Source: Allobosea psychrotolerans (GTDB taxonomy: Bacteria > Pseudomonadota > Alphaproteobacteria > Rhizobiales > Beijerinckiaceae). From it: 42,952 bases of DNA. A program made the position numbers and the translations under genes. Position 1 is the stretch's first letter, and each line of letters begins with the position of its first letter. The notes below the pieces were generated by a model. That model ran no database searches. It was not told where the DNA came from and saw only the letters and a program-made list of their open reading frames with translations. The DNA is taken from positions 1-42,952 of the forward strand of contig NZ_PQFZ01000031.1 of the NCBI RefSeq assembly GCF_002917105.1, read 5' to 3'. Positions 1 through 8,741 of the stretch are shown in pieces.

Positions 1-1298
1 GCGGCCTGCCTGGAGGCCTGGGCCGAGGCCTTCACCGAGGCGGCGAGCTCCTCGGTCGTGGCCGCGGTCTCCTCCAGCGACGAGGCCTGCTCCTCGGTGC
101 GCTTCGACAGGTCGTCGGCGCCCATGGTGATCTCGCGCGCGGCCAGGCCGACATCCGCCGAGGTCGTCTGGATCGTGCGCACCGTCGAAGACAGCCGGTC
201 GACCGTCTCGTTGATCGCGCCCTTGAGCTCGGCGAACTTGCCGCGATAGGCAGTCTCGATCCGGGCGGTCAGGTCGCCGCCCGCCACCGCCTGCAGGGCG
301 GCGGCGAATTCGGATGTGGCGGAATCAACCACCGCATTGATCTCGTTGATGCCGGCCACCAGCTTCTGCATCTGCTCGTCGGCATGCTCGATCTCGAGCC
401 GCGCCGAGAAATCGCCCGACGCCGCGGCCGCGACGACCTCACCGACATCCGTCACCACTGCTTCCATCGACTGCACCCGCGCCAGGCGAGCGGCCGAGGC
501 TGCGCGCTCCTGCTCCTGAAGCACGGCAACCTGCTCGGTGCTCTCGCGCAGGACTGAAACCGCGCGCGCCATCGCGCCGATCTCGTCCTGGCGTCCGATG
601 TGAGGCACCTCGAGCTTGGTATCGCCAGCGGTCAGGCGCTGCATGACGCCGCCCAGATCAATCAGCGGCCGCGTGATCGAGCGTTGCGCGAACAGCAATG
701 CCGCGGCCAGTGACGCCAGCAGCGCCGCCAGCAGCACGGTCGGCAAGATCCATTGCACCTGCTTGGTGAAGACATCGGCCTCCTGTCCGAGCGCATTGGC
801 GGCTGCCTCATTCTGCGCGCCGAAAGTAACGAGGACGTCGTTCAGCGCCTTGCGGTTGGCGCGGTTGAGCTCGTTGTTGCCCTGGGCATTCGCCGCCGTC
901 GTCGAGACCTCGCGGCCAAGGCGGATGGTCTCCGAGCGGAAGGTGATGAATTCGCCGATTGCCTTTTCGATCCGCGTCACGCCCTCATTTGCGGGCGCAA
1001 GCCGCTTCAGGTCCGTTGTCAGCTTGCGCAGCTGCTCGAAGCGGCTTTCCATCCCCTTGGCGAAAGGCTCGGCCTCCGCCGCAGCTTTCGACATGTAGAC
1101 ACCGCGTGCCTCCATCACCACGCCGGTGACGAGGCCGTTGAGCCGCTCGGTCAGCAGAGCGATGTCGCCCTGCAGGCTCGAGCGTTGGTTGAGGTCGTTG
1201 GCCCGCGACAAGGCGTAGAGGCTGAGCCCGGCCGAGACGATGGCGCCGACTGCGACGATTGCCAACATCGCGACGATCTTGATGCGAATGGACTTCAA
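1..1298 (-). CDS. Methyl-accepting chemotaxis protein, 3' end beyond the window
   Basis: Inner-membrane chemoreceptor that would pass ligand signals to CheA/CheW. The reading frame runs from about 1298 off the left edge, giving about 432 residues without the C-terminal part. Visible order: transmembrane helix 1 (about residues 9-31), a periplasmic helical segment, transmembrane helix 2 (about 180-203), HAMP, a second HAMP-like segment (about 300-360), then the start of the cytoplasmic signalling coiled coil (KRTEEQASSLEETAATTEEL), a typical methylation-helix sequence. I prefer the TTG at 1298 because GGGGAGG lies 8 nt upstream. In-frame ATGs at 1343, 1388 and 1394 are alternatives with poorer ribosome sites. 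The hairpin tip that binds CheA/CheW lies outside the window. No chemotaxis genes are adjacent, so it is probably an orphan receptor. The ligand is unknown. Confidence 0.9.
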   Translation of the reverse strand, partial: MKSIRIKIVAMLAIVAVGAIVSAGLSLYALSRANDLNQRSSLQGDIALLTERLNGLVTGVVMEARGVYMSKAAAEAEPFAKGMESRFEQLRKLTTDLKRLAPANEGVTRIEKAIGEFITFRSETIRLGREVSTTAANAQGNNELNRANRKALNDVLVTFGAQNEAAANALGQEADVFTKQVQWILPTVLLAALLASLAAALLFAQRSITRPLIDLGGVMQRLTAGDTKLEVPHIGRQDEIGAMARAVSVLRESTEQVAVLQEQERAASAARLARVQSMEAVVTDVGEVVAAAASGDFSARLEIEHADEQMQKLVAGINEINAVVDSATSEFAAALQAVAGGDLTARIETAYRGKFAELKGAINETVDRLSSTVRTIQTTSADVGLAAREITMGADDLSKRTEEQASSLEETAATTEELAASVKASAQASRQA

Positions 1299-1817
1299 GG
1301 ACCCGGCCTCCCCGGCCTGTTGGTCCGCTGAATCGAGGCGCATCTCTGGCGCATCTGACCCAGCCGGAGTTTTTGATTGGTTAGGCATCGGCATGGTCGC
1401 TGCCGCAATGCGTCCAGGAGATCCGAGCCATGCGCGATTCGCCGCCTCTGTAGCGGAAGCCGGAGCATCGATCGTCGCCAGTTGCCGTCGCGACATCTCC
1501 GGATTCGCTGCCAAATCGCTAAATAAATGCTTAAAATCGGAGCTTATCGCCTTGTTTAGAACCAATAAAAGCTCCTGCACGCGCGACACCGGCCTCTGAA
1601 TTCCCGCAATGATTGCAGTGCGCTCGTCGCCTCCCGTACAGGAATTATGATTGTTGCTGATTCGTCACAGCTTATGTCCGCCACAATTTCGCCACGCACT
1701 GTTCACCCCACGGCCACGTCGCGCACCTTGAAAGAGGCATCGGGACATGGCGTTGGAACTTGAGCGTCGCTCCCTCGTTACCCGTCGCCCGCCAGATTCA
1801 CCCATCGAGCCCCATTC
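1299..1817. other. Intergenic region between the chemoreceptor and the L,D-transpeptidase
   Basis: About 520 bases between two divergent genes, so it should hold both promoters. The part around 1500-1700 is visibly richer in A/T than the flanks. On the minus strand the chemoreceptor frame stays open upstream to a TGA near 1668, but without a well-placed ATG and ribosome site. I found no convincing terminator, RNA gene or palindromic operator. Confidence 0.4.
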
Positions 1818-2561
1818 ATGTCCTTCGTGCCCTACGCCTTCGCCAGCCTCCCCCTGAAGCGCCTCGCGGCGCTGCTGATGCCTCTTCTGCTCGCGGCCTG
1901 CGTGAGCACGCGGCAGGAGCCTTTCGAAGCGGCGCACGCACCTGGCGTCAGCCCCGAATACCTCGCCATGTATGGCGAACAGCCCGATGAGACCTATCCG
2001 CTGCCGGCGACCGATATTTCGGAGGTCGATCCGAAGTTCCTGCGCCAGGAAGTGTCCTACCCGACACGCGAGCGGCCCGGCACCATCGTCGTCGATACCG
2101 ACAACCGCTTCCTCTATCTCGTCCGCGAGAACGGCCGCGCCATCCGCTACGGCATCGGCGTCGGCAAGCAGGGCATGTCCTGGCGCGGGCGCGCCACCGT
2201 CGGCCGCAAGGCAACATGGCCGCGCTGGACTCCGACGCCTGCCATGATCGCGCGCGATCCCCAGAAGAACGGCCCCTGGGCCGGTGGCATGCAGGCCGGC
2301 CTCGACAACCCGCTCGGCGCACGCGCCCTCTATCTCTACCAGGGCGACCGCGACACGATGTACCGCATCCACGGCACCTCGGAGCCCTGGTCGATCGGCC
2401 AGTCGGTCTCCAGCGGCTGCATCCGGATGTTCAACCAGGACATCATCGACCTGCACAGCCGGGTGCCGACCGGGACGACCGTCGTCGTGCTGAACCGCGG
2501 CACCTTGCTGAAGCCGGCCCCGGGCGAGGAGTTCGACGAGTTCACCTCCGACACGATGTGA
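1818..2561 (+). CDS. L,D-transpeptidase (YkuD domain) lipoprotein
   Basis: Periplasmic peptidoglycan-modifying enzyme, 247 residues. YkuD enzymes use a catalytic cysteine to form 3-3 cross-links or attach proteins to meso-diaminopimelate in the stem peptide. The N-terminus is a lipoprotein signal with lipobox LLAAC (Cys28), so it is probably membrane-anchored. The YkuD domain covers about residues 75-235, with the conserved pair IHGT (His185) and SSGCIRM (Cys201) at normal spacing. The C-terminal tail is acidic. The ATG at 1818 has no strong ribosome site, but no better in-frame start is visible. A paralogue with the same catalytic spacing lies 1.3 kb downstream on the other strand (3845-4645). 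Substrate specificity cannot be read from sequence. Confidence 0.92.
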   Translation: MSFVPYAFASLPLKRLAALLMPLLLAACVSTRQEPFEAAHAPGVSPEYLAMYGEQPDETYPLPATDISEVDPKFLRQEVSYPTRERPGTIVVDTDNRFLYLVRENGRAIRYGIGVGKQGMSWRGRATVGRKATWPRWTPTPAMIARDPQKNGPWAGGMQAGLDNPLGARALYLYQGDRDTMYRIHGTSEPWSIGQSVSSGCIRMFNQDIIDLHSRVPTGTTVVVLNRGTLLKPAPGEEFDEFTSDTM

Positions 2562-2565
2562 GGCC

Positions 2566-2676
2566 AGGGCCATGTCCGATCCAACAGGATCGGACATGGC
2601 CCTCGGACTTCGCCTCGACGCGGTTTTCAGGCAGACCGGTATCCACGTCGCTCGAGAACGCTTTAGCCGACGGTTC
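2566..2676 (-). repeat. Class A palindromic element, copy A1 (intergenic)
   Basis: Read on the minus strand it matches the other class A copies (GCGTTCTCGAGCGACGTGGATACCGG) but lacks the inner AAACGCGAAGCGTTT palindrome. It ends in a perfect 17-bp hairpin, AGGGCCATGTCCGATCC / GGATCGGACATGGCCCT with loop AACA (2566-2603). It begins 4 nt after the L,D-transpeptidase stop. The hairpin has no T-run, so it is not a classic terminator on its own. Confidence 0.8.
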
Positions 2677-2764
2677 CGGGGCACCGCCTTGATACCGTCA
2701 CACGCACCCACCACCTCTTGATGCGGCGGCGCGACCGCGCCGCCCAGAACAAGAGGAGATGACG

Positions 2765-3574
2765 ATGACGCCGCAAGAACGCGACGTGATCGCCGGGATT
2801 TTCGACCGCCTGAAACAGGCGGCCAACCAGCCCCGCGACCCCGAGGCTGAGCGCTTCATCTCAGAGCGCCTGCGCGAGCAGCCCTATGCACCCTACGCCA
2901 TGGCGCAGGCGGTCTATGTGCAGGAACAAGCGCTGACCAACCTGCAGGCGCAGGTCGAGGATCTGCAGGCGCAAATCCGCGATCTGCAGAGCCGGCAGGC
3001 GGAGCCCGCCCCCCAATCCGGCGGCTTCCTGTCAGGCATCTTCGGCGGCGCGCCACGCGCGCCCGAACCGCAGCGCCCGGGCTCGGTGCCGGCCTTCCCG
3101 CAGCGCTCGGCGGGGCAGCCCTCCCCGGCCTGGAACAGCCCCCAGCCCGGCCCGATGCAGGCGGCTCCGATGCAGGCGCCCCAGCCCGGCCCCTGGGCCG
3201 GCCAGGCGGCTGCGCCCCCGGCGCCGTCAGGCGGCGGCTTCATGGCCAGCGCGCTCACGACCGCGGCCGGCGTCGCCGGCGGCATGGTGCTCGGCAATGT
3301 CCTGACCAATGCCTTCGGCGGTCATGGCGGCGGTGCAGCCAAGGCGGCCGATCTGGGCTCGATCTCGGACAGCGCCAAGTTCAACCCGCCGACGCCCGAC
3401 GCCACCAAGAGCAACGACGCCGCCAGCACGCAGAATGCGGGCGACAATGCGAATTACAATGACGGCTCGTCCGATCCGGCGAACTACCAGAACGCCAACG
3501 CCGACGTGCCCGCCGATGACGGCTATGACGACGGCTCCAGCTTCGCCGGGGATGACGACGATAGCTGGACCTGA
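2765..3574 (+). CDS. DUF2076 domain-containing protein
   Basis: Uncharacterised family, 269 residues. The N-terminal helical part (about 1-85) matches the DUF2076 pattern (MTPQERDVIAGIFDRLKQA), including a coiled coil rich in LQAQVEDLQAQIRDLQ heptads. A low-complexity Pro/Gln/Ala/Gly linker follows (about 86-160), then a Gly/Ala-rich hydrophobic stretch (ASALTTAAGVAGGMVLGNVL) that could be membrane-associated, then an acidic Asp/Asn-rich tail. I chose the second ATG (2765) because GAGGAG lies 6 nt upstream; the ATG at 2759 abuts that site. It lies between the two L,D-transpeptidases, and a terminator follows. An envelope role is possible but is inference only. Confidence 0.85.
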   Translation: MTPQERDVIAGIFDRLKQAANQPRDPEAERFISERLREQPYAPYAMAQAVYVQEQALTNLQAQVEDLQAQIRDLQSRQAEPAPQSGGFLSGIFGGAPRAPEPQRPGSVPAFPQRSAGQPSPAWNSPQPGPMQAAPMQAPQPGPWAGQAAAPPAPSGGGFMASALTTAAGVAGGMVLGNVLTNAFGGHGGGAAKAADLGSISDSAKFNPPTPDATKSNDAASTQNAGDNANYNDGSSDPANYQNANADVPADDGYDDGSSFAGDDDDSWT

Positions 3575-3577
3575 TCG

Positions 3578-3630
3578 CTAGAGCAGGATGCGAGAAAGTG
3601 GGAACCGGTTTTTCGCATTGATCCTGTTCG
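3578..3630 (+). repeat. Class B palindromic repeat (GTGGGAACCGGTTTTTCGCAT type)
   Basis: Starts CTAGAGC just after the DUF2076 stop. AGGATGCGA and TCGCATTGATCCT arms flank GTGGGAACCGG. It resembles the widespread Hyphomicrobiales intergenic repeat containing CGAAAAGTGGGAACCGGTTTTCG. Confidence 0.7.
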
Positions 3631-3675
3631 GACTCTTAAGAAGAGAGCCGTTGACGCGCAGGGTCGACAAACACG

Positions 3676-3714
3676 AAGCCCGCCCGGTTCGCGCCGGGCG
3701 GGCTTTCGTTTTTT
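3676..3714 (+). terminator. Rho-independent terminator after the DUF2076 gene
   Basis: Perfect 12-bp stem AAGCCCGCCCGG / CCGGGCGGGCTT followed by TCGTTTTTT. It is oriented to stop rightward transcription from the DUF2076 gene, before the convergent L,D-transpeptidase. Confidence 0.88.
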
Positions 3715-3741
3715 CCGATCAGTTTTCGCGCGGGTTCAACC

Positions 3742-3828
3742 CGTCACTGCGAGCATAAGCGAAGCAATCCAGAGGTTTGCGCGAGCCCTCCTTGATTGCT
3801 TCGTCGCTCACGCTCCTCGCAATGACGA
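3742..3828. repeat. Class G palindromic repeat (GTCACTGCGAGC ... GCTCCTCGCAATGAC)
   Basis: Imperfect inverted repeat: CGTCACTGCGAGCATAAGCG on the left, CGCTCCTCGCAATGACG on the right, with GAAGCAATCCAG and TTGATTGCTTCG arms inside. It is a common alphaproteobacterial interspersed type. Confidence 0.7.
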
Positions 3829-3844
3829 TGCGAGCCGGATGATC

Positions 3845-4645
3845 TCAGATCACCAGGACCTTCGCGCCGACGCGGACGCGCTCATAGAGGTCCATGACAT
3901 CGTCATTGGTCATGCGGATGCAGCCCGAGGAGACCGCCTGGCCGATCGTATAGGGCTCGTTGGTGCCGTGGATGCGGTAGAGCGAGGAGCCGAGATACAT
4001 GGCGCGCGCGCCCAGCGGGTTCTCAGGCCCGCCCTGCATGAAGCGCGGCAGGTCGGGGCGGCGCTTCAGCATCTCGGCCGGCGGCGTCCAGCTCGGCCAT
4101 TCCGCCTTGCGGCTGACCGTCTTCATGCCCGCCCAGGAGAAGCCGGGGCGACCGACGCCGATGCCATAGCGCAAGGCGCGCCCGCCCGGCTGAACCAGGA
4201 AGAGGAAGCGCTGCGGCGTGTCGATGATGATCGTGCCCGGCTTCTGCGGGCCGTCATAGGCGACCTCCTGCTTGCGGAAGCGCGGATCGATGACGCGCTC
4301 GATCGGGCGCTCCATCTCTGCGGGCTGGCCGAGCGCGGCCATGCGGCGGCCGGGCGCACGCGGCTGGGCCGCGGGCTCGAACGGATCGGCCGGATAAGCC
4401 GCAGGCTGGGTGCTACGCCCATAGGTGGCATAGGCGCCCGGGCGATTATAAACCGCCCCACCCCGGCCCATCGGCGTCGGGTCGCGGCCGGTCATCAACA
4501 TCTCGATGAAACCGCCGCCGTAATTGCCCCGCCCCGAGGCGGCGGTCGCCATCGGATCCCCCGGCAGCGGCTGGGCATAGTTCTGGGCCAGGGCCGGCCC
4601 GCTCAGCACAAGGGCGGCGAGCGGCAGGAGAAGGACTGGGCGCAT
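3845..4645 (-). CDS. L,D-transpeptidase (YkuD domain), secreted
   Basis: Second YkuD peptidoglycan transpeptidase, 266 residues. Residues 1-20 form a Sec-type signal peptide ending ALA, with no lipobox, so unlike its neighbour it is probably soluble in the periplasm. A Gly/Pro/Arg-rich linker (about 21-115) precedes the catalytic domain (about 120-266), which carries IHGT (His226) and SSGCIRM (Cys242). The enzyme ends almost immediately after the domain (KVLVI). The start has a GAGAG purine run about 9 nt upstream. It is convergent with the DUF2076 gene. With the lipoprotein paralogue at 1818, it probably reflects duplication and divergence in anchoring; the exact cross-link made is unknown. 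Confidence 0.92.
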   Translation of the reverse strand: MRPVLLLPLAALVLSGPALAQNYAQPLPGDPMATAASGRGNYGGGFIEMLMTGRDPTPMGRGGAVYNRPGAYATYGRSTQPAAYPADPFEPAAQPRAPGRRMAALGQPAEMERPIERVIDPRFRKQEVAYDGPQKPGTIIIDTPQRFLFLVQPGGRALRYGIGVGRPGFSWAGMKTVSRKAEWPSWTPPAEMLKRRPDLPRFMQGGPENPLGARAMYLGSSLYRIHGTNEPYTIGQAVSSGCIRMTNDDVMDLYERVRVGAKVLVI

Positions 4646-4851
4646 GACGCAACTCTCTCGACATCAATCTGCCGGAGAGCCTGCCGAGCGGCTGGAGAAG
4701 GAATGGTGAATCGTTGACTCTGCGGCGCGCGGCGGGCGGTTAATCCCGCCAAATCAACGAATTAACCTTAGCGATCCGGCAAGGGACAGGGTGAACGAAG
4801 CGTTTCCGCGCCTTGCCTCAGGCGCCCGCAGGTGCCCTTCTCAACCGCGCC

Positions 4852-6270
4852 CTATCGCCGCGTCGCCCACCAGAGCCGCGCCGTCGTGCGGCAGCGCGCG
4901 ACATCGCAGGCAAGGATGAGCGCGCCATAGACCGCAATGCCAATGGAGACCTGCAAGGCGAGTTCGAGCGGGGCGGAGAATTGCCGCCGCAGCGGCCAGA
5001 TCACGGTAGCCATCACGACCGTCGCCAGCACGACGAGGGCGCAATCGCGCAGCGGCGGCAAGACCGGCAGAGCGCGCATGGCGGCCGTCGCCATCACCGC
5101 GAGCACGACCAGGAAGGCCGCCGTCTGGCCGAAGGCGTAGGCCGCAGGCCCCAGCGTCGACGCCAGTCCGAGCCCGAGCGCGAGATTGACGCCAAGCCCG
5201 AGCAGCGCGGCAAGCGTTGCGATGCCGGTGCGCTTGCCGATCAGGAAGACCGGATAGAGGGCGGCCTGAAAGATCGTGATCGCCGCGAAGCCCGGGATCA
5301 GGATCGCCATATAGGTGGCGAAACGGCCCTGGAAGCTCGGCGGCACGATCAGGCGGTCGAAGGCCGGCAGCACCATCCACAGCCCGACAGCGACCGGCAG
5401 GGCGACCATCAGCACGAGCGGGACGTTCTTGGCGATGCGCTTTTGCGCGGCGATCCGGCCGCGCGTCTCGTCGAGGCGGATGATCTCGCGCAGCAGCACG
5501 ATCTCGAGCGTCGCCCCCAGCGTCCCGAACAGGCGCAGGCCCATATCGGAGGCGAGCGAGAAATAGCCGGCCTCGGCATAGCCCTGCGCATCGGCCAGCA
5601 GCGAACGGTTGAGCAGCGGGATCAAGGAATAGATCGCATTGCCCGCCACGAGCGGCAGTGCGTAGACGAAGAAGCTCCAGGCGACGTCCTTGCGCGCGGC
5701 GGCGAGTGAGAGCGGTGCATCGGCAAGCGCGCGGCGCACCGCCAGGAGCGAGACCGCGGCGCTGAGCAGGCCGCCTAGCAGCACGACCGTCGGATCCCGC
5801 GTCAGCCAGGCCCCGCCGACCATCAGGATCAGCGCCATGATGTTCTTGACGATGATCAGCCGGGCATAGGCGGCATCGAGGAAGCGGGCCCGGGCGATCG
5901 CGCCGTGATAGTCGAACAGCCCCGCACCGATCCCCGCCAGCACCGAGGCCGCGAGCAGCATCGCGGGCAATTTGAAGTCGATGCCGACAGCGACGGCGAC
6001 GACGAGCAGACCGCAAAGCGAGATGCTGATGCCCGCGACCAGAAGATCGAGCGTCGCGCGGATCTCGGGCTGGGTCTCGCGCGTCTTCAACGAATAGAAG
6101 CGCAGGGCCGATATCTTCAGCCAGTCGAGCAGCGCCGTATTGACCAGCACGATGATGGCCGCGCCTATGGCGTAACGGCCGAACTCGGCCGGGCCGAGGA
6201 AGAAGGCGATGAGCAGACCGAGGACGAAGTTCAGCCCGGCATTGATGACGAAGGGCAGCAGGACGGTCAT
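4852..6270 (-). CDS. Flippase-like polysaccharide transport membrane protein (MOP superfamily)
   Basis: 472-residue protein made almost wholly of hydrophobic helices (about 12-14), in the style of Wzx/RfbX flippases that move lipid-linked saccharides across the inner membrane. The N-terminal segment (FVINAGLNFVLGLLIAFFLGPAEFGRY) is typical: first helix, then a Gly-Pro-x-Glu-Phe-Gly loop. The ATG at 6270 starts right at this helix. A TTG at 6300 is an alternative that adds ten charged residues. No glycosyltransferases or other polysaccharide genes adjoin, so it stands alone and its substrate cannot be inferred. Family call is fairly firm; function is by analogy. Confidence 0.8.
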   Translation of the reverse strand: MTVLLPFVINAGLNFVLGLLIAFFLGPAEFGRYAIGAAIIVLVNTALLDWLKISALRFYSLKTRETQPEIRATLDLLVAGISISLCGLLVVAVAVGIDFKLPAMLLAASVLAGIGAGLFDYHGAIARARFLDAAYARLIIVKNIMALILMVGGAWLTRDPTVVLLGGLLSAAVSLLAVRRALADAPLSLAAARKDVAWSFFVYALPLVAGNAIYSLIPLLNRSLLADAQGYAEAGYFSLASDMGLRLFGTLGATLEIVLLREIIRLDETRGRIAAQKRIAKNVPLVLMVALPVAVGLWMVLPAFDRLIVPPSFQGRFATYMAILIPGFAAITIFQAALYPVFLIGKRTGIATLAALLGLGVNLALGLGLASTLGPAAYAFGQTAAFLVVLAVMATAAMRALPVLPPLRDCALVVLATVVMATVIWPLRRQFSAPLELALQVSIGIAVYGALILACDVARCRTTARLWWATRR

Positions 6271-6403
6271 GTCGTCTCGGTCTCGGCGCCAATGCGGCAA
6301 GGGTCCCTCGACTCAGGCGAAAGCCGGAATCGTGCCGTCTCACTGGCCTAACCGGCTGGGTGCGGTTTTCCAAGCGGGAGCAGCGCGTGCCTTCACCCCC
6401 ATA

Positions 6404-6529
6404 GCCCTCGTCCTGAGGAGCGATCCGCAGGATCGCGTCTCGAAGGATGATCCAGGAGGCGCTGCCACCGCGAGCTGGAGCATCCTTCGAGACGCAAGGC
6501 TTCGCCTTGCTCCTCAGGATGAGGGCTCG
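6404..6529. repeat. Class C long palindromic repeat, copy 1
   Basis: Inverted repeat with outer arms AGCCCTCGTCCTGAGGAGC and GCTCCTCAGGATGAGGGCT, and inner arms CGTCTCGAAGGATG and CATCCTTCGAGACG. It fills most of the gap between the flippase and TauE genes. A second copy lies at 28902-29007. Confidence 0.85.
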
Positions 6530-6570
6530 AAAAACCGGTTCGTCCCCGCCATGGCAGCCCCCATCATCTG

Positions 6571-7335
6571 ATGCCGAGCGAAGCGCTGTTCTACCTCGTC
6601 GGCTGGGCGACGACGCTCGTCATCGCCATCGGCAAGAGCGCCTTTGGCGGCGGGCTGGCCATTCTCGGCATTCCGCTGCTGGCGATCGTCACCGAGCCGC
6701 TCGACGCCGCGATCATGGTCGCCATGCTGGTCTCGCTGATGGACATGATGGCGCTGCGCAGCTTCGGCGCCTCGACCTGGTCGAAGCCCGATCTCGCCTG
6801 GCTCCTGCCCGGCCTCGTCGTCGGAATCGGCATCGGCTATCTCGTCTTCGTCCGGATCGATCCGCGTATCGTCACGCTTCTGATCGGGCTGACGACGCTT
6901 GCCTTCACCGCGCAATGGTTCCTGAAGGGGCGGCTCGCGGCTGCGGGCTCGCGCCCGGTCTCGGGCAAGCTCGCTTTGCTCGCCGGCACGGCCTCGGGCT
7001 TCACCACCTTCGTCGCGCATGCGGGCGGACCGCCGGTCGCGATGTATCTGCTCGGGCGCGGCCTGCCCAAGAGCACGCTGGTGGGCACGACCATCGCGCT
7101 CTTCACCCTTGGCAACTGGCTGAAGCTGCCGCCTTATTTCGCGCTGGGGCTGAAGCATACCGAGGCCCTTTGGGGCGCGCTTGCGCTCGCGCCGGCCGTG
7201 CCGATCGGCATCTGGCTCGGGCATGTCGTGCACCGCAAGCTCGACCAGAAGACGCTGTTCATCTGGTGCTACGGCCTGCTGGCGGTCGCTGCCGCGAAGC
7301 TTTCGGTCGATGCGGCGCTGGCGCTGTTGCGCTGA
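6571..7335 (+). CDS. TauE/SafE-family membrane transporter (sulfite exporter type)
   Basis: 254-residue integral membrane protein with about eight hydrophobic helices. The first helix carries the family-like GKSAFGGGLAILGIPLLA pattern, and a second similar Gly-rich segment (SGFTTFVAHAGGPPVAMYLL) marks the internal repeat of TauE/SafE proteins. The family includes exporters of sulfite, sulfoacetate and other organic anions; no substrate can be assigned from context. The GNAT and EamA genes follow on the same strand after about 60 nt and may be co-transcribed. The ATG at 6571 lacks a strong ribosome site. Confidence 0.85.
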   Translation: MPSEALFYLVGWATTLVIAIGKSAFGGGLAILGIPLLAIVTEPLDAAIMVAMLVSLMDMMALRSFGASTWSKPDLAWLLPGLVVGIGIGYLVFVRIDPRIVTLLIGLTTLAFTAQWFLKGRLAAAGSRPVSGKLALLAGTASGFTTFVAHAGGPPVAMYLLGRGLPKSTLVGTTIALFTLGNWLKLPPYFALGLKHTEALWGALALAPAVPIGIWLGHVVHRKLDQKTLFIWCYGLLAVAAAKLSVDAALALLR

Positions 7336-7398
7336 GGGAATGCGGACTTGCGGAACCGCACTCTATTCGTGCAACCGCATAAGCCTTAAGCGGTCATC

Positions 7399-7902
7399 AT
7401 GACCGCCCTGCTCCCGCCCATCCGCGACGCCCGCGATTCCGATTCCGAGCCGCTCGCTGCCCTGATCGCCGCGAGCTTCGCGGAGTATCCGAACTGCTTT
7501 TTCGAATGGTCGGAATTCCCCGAACTGCGCGCGCCCGCCAGGCACTTCGCCGGGAAAGGCGGCCGGCTCTGGATCGCCGACGCGCCCGGCGGCGGCATCG
7601 CCGGCTCGCTCGGGGTCGTGCCCGTGCCGGAGCAGAACGCGGCCGAGATCGTCAAGGTCTATGCCGACCCGGCCTTTCGCGGTTCCGGCCTGGCGCAGGC
7701 ACTGTTCACAGAAGCGCTGCGCTTCGCGCAGGCCGGCGGCTATGACGAGATGATGCTGTGGTCCGATACGCGCTTTGCGCGCGGCCACCGCTTCTACGAG
7801 AAGCTCGGCTTCGTGCGCTGGCCGGCTGCGCGTTACCTCGCCGACGTCTCCGAGACCTGGGAATATCATTTCCGCAAGCGCCTGACCGGCGTCTCGGCAT
7901 GA
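7399..7902 (+). CDS. GNAT-family N-acetyltransferase
   Basis: 167 residues with a single GNAT fold, which transfers an acetyl group from acetyl-CoA to an amine. The pyrophosphate-binding loop motif is visible as YADPAFRGSGLAQAL (about residues 92-106, RxxGxA form). The C-terminal RGHRFYEKLGFVRW is the usual last strand-helix of the fold. The stop overlaps the start of the EamA gene in ATGA (7899-7902), so the two are translationally coupled. The acceptor substrate is unknown. Confidence 0.87.
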   Translation: MTALLPPIRDARDSDSEPLAALIAASFAEYPNCFFEWSEFPELRAPARHFAGKGGRLWIADAPGGGIAGSLGVVPVPEQNAAEIVKVYADPAFRGSGLAQALFTEALRFAQAGGYDEMMLWSDTRFARGHRFYEKLGFVRWPAARYLADVSETWEYHFRKRLTGVSA

Positions 7903-8741
7903 CGCTGCCGACGGCGCTCCGCGGCGTTCTCGGCATCGCGCTGCTCACCGCCATGGATGCGGTGGTCAAGGGGCAGATGCGCGAGCACCCCTTCTTCCTG
8001 GCCCTGTTCATGCGCTTCGCCATGGGCAGCCTGTTCGCGCTTATCTTCGTCGCGCTCGCCCGCCCGCCGCGCCCAACGCGGGCAAGCGTGATCGGCAATA
8101 CGATCCGCGTGCCGGTCGTCGTGCTCACCGCCGGCAGCTTCTTCTATTCGGTCTCGCTGCTGCCGCTGGCGGAGGCGCTGACGCTCGCCTTCCTGGCCCC
8201 CGTGTTCGTCGCGCTGCTGGGCGCCCTCCTGCTCAAGGAAAAGCTTAGCGGACGCGTCTTCCAGGCACTCGGCTTCTGCCTCGCCGGGATGCTCATCATG
8301 GTCTGGCCGCGCCTGCAGGGCCATGTCACCAACGCCGAGCTCGGTGTCGCGGCCGCCCTGTTCTCGGCCGTGGCCTATGCCTTCAACCTGGTCCTGCTCC
8401 GGCGCATCGCGCAGAAGGAGCATCCGGCGATCATCGTGCTGTTCCAGAATGGCGGGCCGGCCTTGTGCCTCGCCATTCCCGCCGCGCTCGCCTTCGTGCC
8501 GATGAACTCGGCCGACATCGGGACCTATGCCCTGGCCGGCGCACTGGGCGTCGGCGGGCATTTGCTGCTGGTCTCGGCCTATGCGCGCGCCGAAGCCTCG
8601 CGCCTTGCGCCGCTCGAATACACCGCGCTGATCTGGGCGAGCCTGCTCGGCTACCTGATGTTCGGCGAGGTGCCGCTGTTCACGACCTTTGCGGGCGCCT
8701 TGCTGATCGTCGCGGGCGCGGTGGCGGTGAGCCGGAGGTAG
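7899..8741 (+). CDS. EamA/DMT-superfamily transporter
   Basis: 280-residue inner-membrane protein with about ten hydrophobic helices in two EamA halves. The second half shows the typical AYARAEASRLAPLEYTALIWASLLGYLMFGE pattern, here split across the helix 8-9 region. The superfamily exports or imports small metabolites. The start overlaps the GNAT stop by 4 nt (ATGA). Its TAG stop (8739-8741) is at the boundary of the class A element that follows. Coupling to an acetyltransferase suggests handling of a small amine or amino acid, but this is inference. Confidence 0.87.
   Translation: MTLPTALRGVLGIALLTAMDAVVKGQMREHPFFLALFMRFAMGSLFALIFVALARPPRPTRASVIGNTIRVPVVVLTAGSFFYSVSLLPLAEALTLAFLAPVFVALLGALLLKEKLSGRVFQALGFCLAGMLIMVWPRLQGHVTNAELGVAAALFSAVAYAFNLVLLRRIAQKEHPAIIVLFQNGGPALCLAIPAALAFVPMNSADIGTYALAGALGVGGHLLLVSAYARAEASRLAPLEYTALIWASLLGYLMFGEVPLFTTFAGALLIVAGAVAVSRR

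Noticed and set aside
1299..1667. Long N-terminal extension of the chemoreceptor
   Set aside because: The frame stays open to a TGA near 1668, but there is no ATG with a ribosome site, the codons are A/T-rich, and the membrane helix follows directly after the preferred TTG.
2566..2603. 17-bp hairpin as a terminator of the L,D-transpeptidase gene
   Set aside because: It has no T-run on either side and belongs to the class A element, although it might still affect transcript ends.
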